Below are positions 1 through 9,561 of a stretch of 64,000 bases of DNA, one piece after another. Source of the stretch: Phenylobacterium sp. GTDB lineage: Bacteria > Pseudomonadota > Alphaproteobacteria > Caulobacterales > Caulobacteraceae. Made by a program: the position numbers and the translations under genes. The notes under the pieces were generated by a model, which saw only the letters and a program-made list of their open reading frames with translations, ran no database searches and was not told the origin of the DNA. The stretch is taken from assembly GCF_013911965.1 (NCBI RefSeq), contig NZ_JACESE010000004.1, positions 207,609 through 271,608 of the forward strand, in the 5' to 3' direction. The stretch's first letter is position 1. The number at the start of each line of letters is the position of its first letter.

Positions 1-561
1 CCCCTGTCGCTGAAGATGGGCAAGAAGGGCGCGGCGCAGGTGACCAAGGTGCTGTCCTTCGTGATCGGGGCGACGCCCATCACCCTGCGCCTCCTGGGCG
101 TCTTCCCGGAGAACGGCGACCCGATCATCGTGCCGATCCTGTTCGTGCAGACGACACTCTCGACCGGGCTTTCGATCACCGCCTCGATCCTCATCTCCTC
201 GATGATCGCCGACGTGGTGGAGAATTCCGAACTGAAGACCGGCCGCCGGTCCGAGGGCCTGTTCTTCGCCGCCGCCAGCTTCGTGAACAAGGCGGTCTCG
301 GGCATCGGCATCTTCGCCTCCAGCCTGATCCTGCTGCTGATCGCCTTCCCGCAGGGGGCGCAGCCGGGCCAGGTGCCCGACGAGGTGATCCGCGACCTCG
401 GCCTGCTCTACGTTCCGATCCTGGGCGCGCTCTATGCGGCGGCCATCGCCTTCGTCGCCTTCTACGGCATCACCCGCGAAGGCCACCGGGAGTCGGTCGC
501 CCGCCTGGCCGCCGAAGCGGGCGCCGACGGCATCGAGGAGCCGGGTCCGCGCGGCGGCTGA
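1..561 (+). CDS. MFS sugar/cation symporter (GPH family), C-terminal part
   Basis: The reading frame is open from the first base, so this is the C-terminal end (about 186 residues) of a larger protein. It has two long hydrophobic stretches that look like membrane helices and the loop IADVVENSELKTGRRSEG, which resembles the conserved cytoplasmic loop of glycoside-pentoside-hexuronide (MelB-like) MFS transporters. The family moves sugars or related solutes across the inner membrane with a cation. The hydrophilic tail after the last helix is ordinary. The substrate cannot be told. The convergent TetR gene starts its stop-proximal end only 8 bases downstream. Confidence 0.8.
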   Translation, partial: PLSLKMGKKGAAQVTKVLSFVIGATPITLRLLGVFPENGDPIIVPILFVQTTLSTGLSITASILISSMIADVVENSELKTGRRSEGLFFAAASFVNKAVSGIGIFASSLILLLIAFPQGAQPGQVPDEVIRDLGLLYVPILGALYAAAIAFVAFYGITREGHRESVARLAAEAGADGIEEPGPRGG

Positions 562-569
562 GCCGGCGC

Positions 570-1799
570 CTATCGGCTGAAGACGCCCATCAGCATCGGC
601 CGAACGAAGACGGCCGGCGCCGCCTTCTGCCGGACGCCCGGCACCCAGAAGCCGAGCTCGGCGCCGGCGTTCAGCGTGGCGTTCAGCATCTGGGCGGCGA
701 TGAAGGGATCCACCGGCCGGATCGAGCCTTCGGCTATGCCGTCGGAGATCATCGAGGCGAAGCGGTCGGAGACGCGCGTGGAGTGCTGGACCATCTCGTC
801 CCGGATCTCCTCGGGCAGGCTGGTCAGGGCGGAGCTCCGCAGCAGCGGTCCGTAGTCGGAGAGCTGGTACTCGGCGAGCGCGGCCGCGGCGCTGGACAGC
901 TTGCTCCACTGATCGCCATCGCGCGCCAGGGCCAGGCGCTGAACCCGGCGGATGACTTCGAAACTGCGCTCGAAGCAGGTGACCACCAGGTCGTCCTTGG
1001 CCTCGATATGGTGGTAGAAGGAGCCCTTGGTGACGTTGAGCTCGGCCGAGATCTTGTCGACCGAGGCGCCCTTGTAGCCGCGCGTGTTGATCAGGCGGGT
1101 GGCGGCCCGGAGGAAGGCGTCACGGCTCATCTCCTGCCCCTCGCCCGGCGCGAGTTCGCTCATCGGCGGCGGGCGCGGCGCCCATTCCGCGCCTTCGACG
1201 GCGAGGCCGTTCAGCAGAATGTCGACCATGCGGTCGCGGATGCGGCCGTAGTCCTCCGGCTCGTACTTCGGCAGCCAGGCCGCCGCCCAGAAGATCTGCT
1301 CCAGCAGCATGTGGGTCCGCGCCGTACGCCGCCCTCGCGTCAGCCAGGCCAGGTCCGGCGCGTCGAAGATCTGCCGCATCTTGCGGAAGACCTTCATGTA
1401 GGCCTGGAAGACGTCGGTCCGATGCGGCGGATTGAGCGCCCGGATGTCCGACAGGATCGGCAGGGGCGGCGACTCTCCGGCCGCCGTCTGGCGCAGGCGT
1501 TCCAGATGCGCGGCCAGCATGCGGCGAAGGCGCGCCTCCGGCTCGGCCTCGCCCAGGGCTTCGTCGGCGACGTGATCCAGCCAGTCGACCCCGCGCATCA
1601 GGCAGGCGGCGGCCAGCTCGTCCTTGCGCTTGAAGTAGTAGGTGACGCTGGTGGTCGAGAGCCCCACGGCGGCGGCGGCCACGCTGAGCGTCAGCCCCTT
1701 CACCCCCTTGCGGTTCAGGATTTCGGTGGAGGCGTCGAGGATTTCCTCGCGCTTGCGTTCATATCGGTCGGTCGCGCGCGCGACCCCACGTTGCGCCAT
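570..1799 (-). CDS. Tandem TetR-family regulator (two TetR units in one chain)
   Basis: The 409-residue protein holds two complete TetR DNA-binding domains. The first helix-turn-helix is at about residues 38-58 (AAAAVGLSTTSVTYYFKRKD) and the second at about 247-266 (ISAELNVTKGSFYHHIEAKD). Each is followed by its own helical ligand-type domain, so the length is about twice that of a normal TetR. The second unit reads like a fatty-acid or aromatic responsive repressor, but that is a guess. Its neighbours are an SDR and the fadB/fadA beta-oxidation pair, so control of lipid catabolism is plausible. The start is the ATG at 1799; no strong alternative was seen. Confidence 0.88.
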   Translation of the reverse strand: MAQRGVARATDRYERKREEILDASTEILNRKGVKGLTLSVAAAAVGLSTTSVTYYFKRKDELAAACLMRGVDWLDHVADEALGEAEPEARLRRMLAAHLERLRQTAAGESPPLPILSDIRALNPPHRTDVFQAYMKVFRKMRQIFDAPDLAWLTRGRRTARTHMLLEQIFWAAAWLPKYEPEDYGRIRDRMVDILLNGLAVEGAEWAPRPPPMSELAPGEGQEMSRDAFLRAATRLINTRGYKGASVDKISAELNVTKGSFYHHIEAKDDLVVTCFERSFEVIRRVQRLALARDGDQWSKLSSAAAALAEYQLSDYGPLLRSSALTSLPEEIRDEMVQHSTRVSDRFASMISDGIAEGSIRPVDPFIAAQMLNATLNAGAELGFWVPGVRQKAAPAVFVRPMLMGVFSR

Positions 1800-1907
1800 T
1801 GAAGGCTCCGGCTCCGTATCCCCGCCCCGCCGGGCGGGGAGGCGCGCCGGGACATACCCTGTTTACCGAAGGGCTGACCTTCACGTAAGGCGCGCGCGCC
1901 TCCGGCG

Positions 1908-2702
1908 CTACTCCAGGCCCGCCGCGCCGAGGCTGGCGAGGGCCACGCCGCCGTCGACCGCGATGGTCTCGCCGACCACATAGTCGCCCGCCCGGCTGGC
2001 CAGATAGATGGCCGCCCCGGCCATGTCCTCGTCGCGGCCGATGCGGCGGGCGGGAATCGCCTTGGACACCGCCTCGCCATGGTCGCGGGCTGCGCGGTTC
2101 ATTTCCGAGGCGAAGGCGCCGGGCGCGATGCCGGTGACGGCGATGTTGTCGGCGATCAGCCGGGCCGCCAGGCGCCGCGTCAGGTAGATCAGGCCCGACT
2201 TCGAGGCGTGGTAGGAGTAGGTCTCCAGCGGATTCAGCCGGATGCCGTCGATCGAGCAGATGTTGATGACCTTCGCCGGACGATCCGGCGAGCCCGCCGC
2301 CTTCAGCGCCCCGTGGAGGGCCTGAGTCAGGAAGAAGGGCGACTTCAGATTTAGGTTCATCACCTTGTCCCAGCCGTGCTCGGGGAAGTCCTCGAACGGC
2401 GCGGCCCAGGCGGCGCCGGCGTTGTTCACCAGGATGTCGAGCTTGCCTTCGCGGGCTTCGATCTCGGCGGCCAGGGCGCGGCAACCCTCGACGGTCGAGA
2501 CGTCCTGCGGGATCGAGAGGCAGACGCCGCCGCCCTGCGACAGCTCTTCGGCCGTGGCGTCGCACTGATCGGCCTTGCGCGAAGAGATGTAGACCTTGGC
2601 GCCTTGAGCGATGAAGCCGGCGGCGATCATCTTGCCGATGCCGCGCGAGCCGCCGGTGACCAGGGCCGTGCGGCCCTGCAGGGTGAAGAGATCGAGCGCC
2701 AT
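1908..2702 (-). CDS. SDR family oxidoreductase
   Basis: This is a classical short-chain dehydrogenase/reductase of 264 residues. It shows the nucleotide-binding motif TGGSRGIGK at residues 16-24, the structural NNAG motif in the middle, and the catalytic pair YHASK. A C-terminal GETIAVDGG stretch is typical of FabG-like members. It would use NAD(P)H to oxidise or reduce a carbonyl/alcohol in the cytoplasm; the substrate is unknown. It lies divergently from fadB across a 179-base gap, and a beta-hydroxyacyl substrate is possible but not shown. Confidence 0.85.
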   Translation of the reverse strand: MALDLFTLQGRTALVTGGSRGIGKMIAAGFIAQGAKVYISSRKADQCDATAEELSQGGGVCLSIPQDVSTVEGCRALAAEIEAREGKLDILVNNAGAAWAAPFEDFPEHGWDKVMNLNLKSPFFLTQALHGALKAAGSPDRPAKVINICSIDGIRLNPLETYSYHASKSGLIYLTRRLAARLIADNIAVTGIAPGAFASEMNRAARDHGEAVSKAIPARRIGRDEDMAGAAIYLASRAGDYVVGETIAVDGGVALASLGAAGLE

Positions 2703-2881
2703 CGGCGGTCCTCCTGACTGTCGTTTTCCCTTGTGCGGCCTGCCCTTGCGTGAGTCGGACCGCAGCGATCCTCAAGGCGATGGCCGATTGACTCGCCCCC
2801 GCCCCGTCAGGCCTATAACACGCGTTTGAATCCGCAAGGTCGCCCGTCGGAGAAGCGGCCCCCCTGAAATCGAGGACGCGC

Positions 2882-4960
<2,079 letters not shown>

Positions 4961-4993
4961 TTTCTCCTCCCCAAGCAGAAGCAGGACTATTCC

Positions 4994-6196
4994 ATGCGTG
5001 AAGCCGTCATCGTGTCCGCGGCGCGGACGCCCATCGGCAAGGCCTATCGTGGGGCCTTCAACAACACGACCGCCCCGACCCTGGGCGGCCATGCCATCGC
5101 CGCGGCCGTGGCCCGGGCCAAGATCGACCCGGCCGAGATCGACGACGTTGTCATGGGCTGCGCCCTTCAGCAGGGCACGACCTCCCAGAACATCGGGCGT
5201 CAGGCCGCCCTGCGCGCCGGCCTGCCGGTCACCGTCTCGGGCATGTCGATGGACCGCCAGTGCTCGTCGGGCCTGATGGCCGTGGCGACGGCGGCCAAGT
5301 ACATCATCAACGACGGCGCCCCGATCGCCGTCGGCGCGGGCCTTGAGTCCATCTCGCTCGTCCAGAACGACAAGATGAACCTGTTCCGCGCCCGCGACGA
5401 ATGGCTGGCCGAGCACGTGCCGGAGCTGCAGGTCTCGATGATCGAGACCGCCGAAATCGTCGCCGACCGCTACAAGGTCAGCCGCGAGGCCCAGGACGAG
5501 TACGCCCTGCAGTCGCAGCAGCGCACCGCCCAGGCCCAGTCCGAGGGCCGCTTCGCCCAGGAGATCGTGCCGATGACCACCAAGATGATGGTGGTCGACA
5601 AGGCGACGGGTCAGGCCTCCGAAAAGGAGATCACCATCGCCCAGGACGAGGGCAACCGTCCGCAGACGACGCTGGAAGACCTGCAGAAGCTGCAGCCGGT
5701 CTTCAAGGGCGGCCGCTACGTCCAGGAAGGCAAGTTCGTCACCGCCGGCAACGCCAGCCAGCTGTCGGACGGCGCCGCGGCGCTCGTGCTGATGGAAGCC
5801 AAGGAAGCCGAGAAGCGCGGCCTGGAGCCGCTGGGCGCCTATCGCGGCATGGCCGTGGCCGGCTGCGGTCCGGAAGAAATGGGCATCGGCCCGGTCTTCG
5901 CCATTCCGAAGCTGCTGGCCCGCAACGGCCTGAAGATGGACGATATCGACCTGTGGGAGCTGAACGAGGCCTTCGCCTCCCAGCTGCTCTACTGCCGCGA
6001 CACGCTCGGCATCCCGAACGACAAGCTGAACGTCTCGGGCGGCGCCATCTCCATCGGCCACCCCTACGGCATGACCGGCGCCCGCTGCGCCGCCCACATC
6101 CTCTATGAGGGCAAGCGGCGGAAGGCCAAGTACGGCGTCGTCACCATGTGCGTCGGCGGCGGCATGGGCGCGGCGGGTCTCTTCGAGATCTTCTAA
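4994..6196 (+). CDS. fadA: Acetyl-CoA C-acyltransferase (3-ketoacyl-CoA thiolase)
   Basis: This 400-residue thiolase performs the last, chain-shortening step of beta-oxidation. The nucleophilic cysteine is in [13 protein letters not shown] near residue 90. NEAFASQ, the catalytic histidine in [16 protein letters not shown] and the second cysteine in [10 protein letters not shown] close the active site. It is the second gene of an operon with fadB and is followed by a strong hairpin terminator. Its context points to the degradative rather than the biosynthetic thiolase. Confidence 0.93.
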   Translation: MREAVIVSAARTPIGKAYRGAFNNTTAPTLGGHAIAAAVARAKIDPAEIDDVVMGCALQQGTTSQNIGRQAALRAGLPVTVSGMSMDRQCSSGLMAVATAAKYIINDGAPIAVGAGLESISLVQNDKMNLFRARDEWLAEHVPELQVSMIETAEIVADRYKVSREAQDEYALQSQQRTAQAQSEGRFAQEIVPMTTKMMVVDKATGQASEKEITIAQDEGNRPQTTLEDLQKLQPVFKGGRYVQEGKFVTAGNASQLSDGAAALVLMEAKEAEKRGLEPLGAYRGMAVAGCGPEEMGIGPVFAIPKLLARNGLKMDDIDLWELNEAFASQLLYCRDTLGIPNDKLNVSGGAISIGHPYGMTGARCAAHILYEGKRRKAKYGVVTMCVGGGMGAAGLFEIF

Positions 6197-6220
6197 GCCC
6201 CGGACACGTTCCGGCTTTCA

Positions 6221-6250
6221 GGGGGTCGCCCTTCGGGGCGGCCCCCTTTT
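6221..6250 (+). terminator. Rho-independent terminator of fadB-fadA
   Basis: A long GC stem reads GGGGGTCGCCC, loop TTCG, then GGGCGGCCCCC and TTTT. There is one T.G wobble-type position inside the stem, and the TTCG tetraloop is the very stable UUCG type. It lies 25 bases after the thiolase stop codon. Confidence 0.88.
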
Positions 6251-6273
6251 CGTTTCGACCTGGCCGCCATTTT

Positions 6274-6290
6274 TTGCGACCAACTCGCAA
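6274..6290. promoter_or_regulatory. Candidate operator TTGCGA-N5-TCGCAA (site 1 before DUF2061 gene)
   Basis: This is a perfect inverted repeat with 6-base arms and a 5-base spacer (ccaac). The same arm sequence and spacing recur 49 bases downstream and once more at 17402. The architecture TGCGA-N5-TCGCA resembles the 7-1-7 layout of Fur-type operators. The regulator is inferred, not shown. Confidence 0.6.
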
Positions 6291-6322
6291 CAACCCCTTC
6301 CCATGGGCATTCGGCGGACTAT

Positions 6323-6339
6323 ATGCGATTCATTCGCAG
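6323..6339. promoter_or_regulatory. Candidate operator TGCGA-N5-TCGCA (site 2 before DUF2061 gene)
   Basis: This is the second copy of the palindrome, with arms TGCGA at 6324-6328 and TCGCA at 6334-6338 and spacer ttcat. Its centre is 23 bases before the ATG at 6354, where it would cover the promoter or transcription start. The spacing to site 1 is 49 bases centre to centre. Confidence 0.6.
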
Positions 6340-6353
6340 CAAGGTCGAAGCCG

Positions 6354-6599
6354 ATGAAGAAGACCGCATTCAAGACCGTCACCTATTCGGTGATGCACCT
6401 GACCGTCGCCTTCGCCGTGGCCTACGTACTGACCCGGGATTGGCGGGCGGCCCTGGCGATCGGCATGGTCGAACCCATATTCCAGACCATCGCCTTCGCG
6501 ATCCATGAGCGCGCCTGGGCGCGGGCCGACACCCGCGCCGTTCAGCGGTCTGCGGAGACTGGAACCCTTGCTGTCGCCGGCCGTTCGGCGACAAGCTGA
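6354..6599 (+). CDS. DUF2061 small inner-membrane protein
   Basis: The 81-residue protein has the DUF2061 signature: a first helix TYSVMHLTVAFAVAYVLT, the short link RDWRAALAIG, and a second helix ending AFAIHERAWAR. The family is small, membrane-embedded and of unknown function. I chose the ATG at 6354 because the conserved sequence begins immediately after it. Two copies of a TGCGA-N5-TCGCA palindrome lie just upstream. The dps gene starts 24 bases after the stop, and the dps-proximal general-stress promoter lies within the 3' end of this gene. Confidence 0.82.
   Translation: MKKTAFKTVTYSVMHLTVAFAVAYVLTRDWRAALAIGMVEPIFQTIAFAIHERAWARADTRAVQRSAETGTLAVAGRSATS
6561..6585 (+). promoter_or_regulatory. 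Candidate EcfG (general stress sigma) promoter of dps
   Basis: GGAAC at 6561-6565 and CGTT at 6582-6585 are separated by 16 bases, which matches the alphaproteobacterial EcfG/SigT consensus GGAAC-N16/17-CGTT. Transcription would start near 6592, about 30 bases before the dps ATG. Dps genes are typical members of this regulon in alphaproteobacteria. Confidence 0.65.
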
Positions 6600-6623
6600 G
6601 CCATAACCGAAGGAGCTGACTCG

Positions 6624-7103
6624 ATGGCCGAGAAGATCAAGACCGGACTGAAGCCCGAGGACCGCGCGGCGGTCGCCCAAGCGCTTTCGAAGCTGCTGGC
6701 CGACACCTATGCGGTCTATCTGAAGACGCACGGCTTCCACTGGAACGTCCGCGGCCCGAACTTCTCGTCGCTGCACGCCCTCTTCATGGAGGAGTACACC
6801 GAGATGTGGGCGGCGATCGACACCATCGCCGAGCGCATCCGCGCGCTGGGCGAGTTCGCGCCGCAGGGCTACCGCACCTTCGCCAACCTGTCCTCGATCT
6901 CGGACGGCGACCCGGAGAACGACGCCGACGGCATGCTGAAGACCCTGGTGGGCGACCACGAGACGGTCATCGCCACCGCGCGGGCGGCCCTGGCCGCCGC
7001 CCAGGAGGCCGACGACGAGGCGAGCGCGGGCATCGTCTCCGACCGCCTCGAGGCGCACGAGAAGCACGCCTGGATGCTGCGCGCCACGCTCGGCGGCAAG
7101 TAG
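6624..7103 (+). CDS. dps: Dps family DNA-protection / iron-storage protein
   Basis: The 159-residue ferritin-like four-helix protein forms a 12-mer that oxidises Fe(II) with peroxide and protects DNA. The ferroxidase region HGFHWNVRGPNF and the following helix LHALFMEEYTEMWAAIDTIA supply the usual His, Asp and Glu ligands shared between subunits. It begins with the lysine-containing tail AEKIKTGLK. A good ribosome site (gaaggagctgactcg) precedes the ATG. It could be read from its own stress promoter at 6561 and from the DUF2061 promoter upstream. Confidence 0.93.
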   Translation: MAEKIKTGLKPEDRAAVAQALSKLLADTYAVYLKTHGFHWNVRGPNFSSLHALFMEEYTEMWAAIDTIAERIRALGEFAPQGYRTFANLSSISDGDPENDADGMLKTLVGDHETVIATARAALAAAQEADDEASAGIVSDRLEAHEKHAWMLRATLGGK

Positions 7104-7106
7104 GCC

Positions 7107-7901
7107 TTATCGGCTGGCTCGAGCCAGGCGCTCGGCGATCGCGTCGGCGCGCCTGGCCCAGCAGCACTGATGGGTTTCCCGCCAGGCCTCCACCTGGCCC
7201 CGCGGCCCGGCCAGACGCCGGGCCGTTTCGCGTGTGGTCTGCGGCCGCACGACCGGGTCGAAGGCGCCGGCCAGATGGACCTGCGGCAGTTGCGGCATGG
7301 GCGGCAGGGCGGCGGGGTCGAGGCCCGCCAGCGGCGTAAGCCCACGGCTGCGGGTCCAGGCGGCGAGGTCGAGCGGGGCGGCGATGGTGACGAGACCCGA
7401 CACGTCGTCCCGGCGGGCGGCCAGCAGCGTCGCCAGGACGCCGCCGCCGGACCATCCGACCAGCACCACGCGATCCGCCCCCGCCCGCGCCTTGAGGGCG
7501 TCGATCCCGGCGCTCAGCTGCGTCACCGCCGCCTCGGAGAACCGTGCGCTCGTCCAGTCGGCGGGCGCGCAGGCGCGATCGGCGACGAACTGGCAGGGAC
7601 GGCCGAGCCAGGCGGCCCCGCCCGGCCAGGCGCGGGCGATGTCCAGTCCGACCGGCTTGTGCGGCGTCGGGTCGGCTGTCGGCCGGCCGCGCCGGTCATG
7701 AGCCTGGCCATCGCCCTCGATCACCACCGTCAGAACCTCCCGGTCCGAGAGGCCGGACGGCATGACGGCGGCGAGGGGACGCCCCGCCGCCGTCACTTCG
7801 AACCGCATCCCCCCGTCGCCCAGGGGGTGGACGTGTCGGGCGGCGACGGGGGATGCGATCAGCAGCGACGCCAGAGCCAGGGGTGACAGGCGCCGCCACA
7901 T
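7107..7901 (-). CDS. Exported alpha/beta hydrolase
   Basis: The 264-residue protein starts with a short signal peptide (MWRRLSPLALASLLIASPVAARH). It carries the nucleophile elbow GWSGGG near residue 150 and a late Asp (FDPVV) and His (ETHQCCW) that can complete the triad. The fold is that of a serine esterase or lipase-like hydrolase acting in the periplasm. No substrate can be assigned. It converges with dps, with three bases between the stops, and follows the beta-barrel protein gene by seven bases on the same strand, so the two may be co-transcribed. Confidence 0.75.
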   Translation of the reverse strand: MWRRLSPLALASLLIASPVAARHVHPLGDGGMRFEVTAAGRPLAAVMPSGLSDREVLTVVIEGDGQAHDRRGRPTADPTPHKPVGLDIARAWPGGAAWLGRPCQFVADRACAPADWTSARFSEAAVTQLSAGIDALKARAGADRVVLVGWSGGGVLATLLAARRDDVSGLVTIAAPLDLAAWTRSRGLTPLAGLDPAALPPMPQLPQVHLAGAFDPVVRPQTTRETARRLAGPRGQVEAWRETHQCCWARRADAIAERLARASR

Positions 7902-7908
7902 CGGAGGA

Positions 7909-9387
7909 TCAGAAGGCCCGGCGCAGGGTGAAGCCCAGGACCGACTGGCCTTCGTTCTCCTTGCCGATCAGGGTTTGGCCCGAGACCGCCAGGCTCAGCC
8001 GGTCGCTCAGGGGGATGGCGACGCCCGCCCCGATCACGCCGTACTCGCCGTCCACTCCGGGCGTGTCGTCCGACTGGTGGTTGAAGCTGGCCGCGACGTA
8101 GGGCAACCAGGCGCCGCCGACATAGAAGAGCGAGGCGCCGCCCGAGAAGAGCGTCATCTCCACCTCGCTGCCCGCAATGGGGCGGTTGGCGTTGTCCTGG
8201 TAGGCGTCGGTCTCCGAACGCGACGCCGCCACCGAGACGCCCGGGATCAGCACCCAGTTGTCGCCCAGGTTCTGCTGCGTCTCGACCGAGAACGATCCGA
8301 AGGTCTGGGTCCGGTCGGTTTCGCCAAAGGTGCGCAGGGCGCCGGCGGTGCGGCCGTACTCCACATCATAGGCGCCGTAGCCGACGGTGGCGGTGATCCG
8401 CAGCACAGGGCTCTCCGACCAGCTCGCATAGAGGCCGCCGTTCCAGCCGTCGGAGTCGTAGGAGACGTTGGCCCCGTCCAGGTCGGTCTGGCTGCGGCCG
8501 ACATAGCCGCCCAGGACGAACGGCCCGGCGGCCAGGTCGAGGCCCACCGCCACGGCCCCGCCGTAGCCGTCCTGTGACGCGCCCGGACGATCGTCCTCGA
8601 CATAGGAGCCCGTGGCGTTGACCCAGGCGCCGGCCTGCGCCGCCGCCGAGCCGGCCGAGGCGCCGCGATAGCCCCCGCGGTCGGTCCGCTGCATGGGACG
8701 CTGGCTCTGCAGGGCCGCCAGACCCATGGTGCGCAGGCGGCCGTTCACGAAGCCTTCCAGGCTGCCGAACTGCAGGCGGTCGCCGATCAGGGCGCCGACG
8801 ACCTGGTCGGCCTCCGCCGCCGAGATCAGCTGCTGCTCCGGCACGCTGAGCCGCACCGTCGTCCCGTCCGGATTGGTCACCGTGATCGAGCCGTCGTCCA
8901 CCGGAGGCGGCGGCGTCGGGGTGGTCGGCGTGGTCGGAGTCGTGGGCGTGGTGGGCGTGGTGGGCGTGGTCGGGGTCGTCGGCGTGGTGGGAGTCGTCGG
9001 CGTGGTCGGCGTGGTGGGGGTCGTCGGCGTCGAGCTGCTCTGCTGGCCGAACGCGACGGCGCAGGCGCCGGAGCCGGTCACGGTCTCGGTGACGGTGTTC
9101 AGGGTGCAGTTGAACGGCGTCGTCGTGCCGCCCTGGCTGATCGTGCCGGTGTAGTCGATGGTCGAGCCGCTGGGCACGACGCTGGTGAAGTTCACCGTCG
9201 CGGGGTTGGCCCCGAAGTCCGGGCCGCCGGAGATCTGGACGGTGATGTCGTTGAGGCCCCGGATCGTCGTCACGATGGTCGTGCCGTCCGGCAGGGTGAC
9301 CGTGCTGTTGGCCGACTGGGCGAGCGCCGCGCCTGCGGGCGCAAGCACGAGGGTGAGGGCCGCGAAGCCGGCGGCGATGATACGCAT
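7909..9387 (-). CDS. Autotransporter-like outer-membrane beta-barrel protein with Thr-Pro repeat linker
   Basis: The start at 9387 gives 492 residues with a clean signal peptide (MRIIAAGFAALTLVLA then AGAALAQ). A short N-terminal domain with two cysteines is followed by about twelve TPT/TTP repeats and a proline run (TPPPP). The C-terminal half is a predicted beta-barrel of alternating aromatic strands that ends FTLRRAF, with the terminal Phe needed for outer-membrane insertion. The repeat probably forms a stiff linker between exposed domain and barrel. A frame extends upstream to 9438 but only the 9387 start gives a signal peptide. Function is unknown; adhesion or surface display is a guess. 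Confidence 0.78.
   Translation of the reverse strand: MRIIAAGFAALTLVLAPAGAALAQSANSTVTLPDGTTIVTTIRGLNDITVQISGGPDFGANPATVNFTSVVPSGSTIDYTGTISQGGTTTPFNCTLNTVTETVTGSGACAVAFGQQSSSTPTTPTTPTTPTTPTTPTTPTTPTTPTTPTTPTTPTTPTPPPPVDDGSITVTNPDGTTVRLSVPEQQLISAAEADQVVGALIGDRLQFGSLEGFVNGRLRTMGLAALQSQRPMQRTDRGGYRGASAGSAAAQAGAWVNATGSYVEDDRPGASQDGYGGAVAVGLDLAAGPFVLGGYVGRSQTDLDGANVSYDSDGWNGGLYASWSESPVLRITATVGYGAYDVEYGRTAGALRTFGETDRTQTFGSFSVETQQNLGDNWVLIPGVSVAASRSETDAYQDNANRPIAGSEVEMTLFSGGASLFYVGGAWLPYVAASFNHQSDDTPGVDGEYGVIGAGVAIPLSDRLSLAVSGQTLIGKENEGQSVLGFTLRRAF
8914..9030 (-). repeat. 9-bp coding minisatellite (Thr-Pro-Thr units)
   Basis: About a dozen imperfect tandem copies of a 9-base unit, of the form GGCGTGGTC on the plus strand, encode the TPT/TTP linker. 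Third-position variation between copies (gtc/gtg, ggc/ggg/gga) shows the array is not newly expanded. The unit length keeps the frame, so copy-number change would lengthen or shorten the linker without disrupting the protein. Confidence 0.85.
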
Positions 9388-9504
9388 GGTGGAAAACCCC
9401 CTGGAAGAGACTGCGATACGTCGCACCTCCTCCACCACGCCCGGCGGGGGGCCGCATGATCCATCCGGACTATGCCGGCCGCTTCGCGGGCGGGCTCGGG
9501 GCGA

Positions 9505-9540
9505 AGAAAAAGGGCGGCGCGGATGCCCGCGCCGCCCTTC
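9505..9540 (-). terminator. Rho-independent terminator of the TonB receptor gene
   Basis: On the minus strand an 11-base stem GGGCGGCGCGG / CCGCGCCGCCC (9512-9522 with 9527-9537) has a 4-base loop and is followed by TTTTT. It lies 25 bases after the stop codon of the receptor gene. Confidence 0.85.
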
Positions 9541-9561
9541 CCGTTCCCGGATGCGCCGGGA

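Noticed and set aside
1820-1839. CCCCGCC-N6-GGCGGGG hairpin between the tandem TetR gene and SDR gene
   Set aside because: Good stem but no T run on either strand and entirely GC; function cannot be claimed.
9412-9425. TGCGA-TACG-TCGCA before the beta-barrel gene as a fourth copy of the Fur-like site
   Set aside because: Spacer is 4 rather than 5 bases, which shifts the half sites by a base; not counted with the other three.
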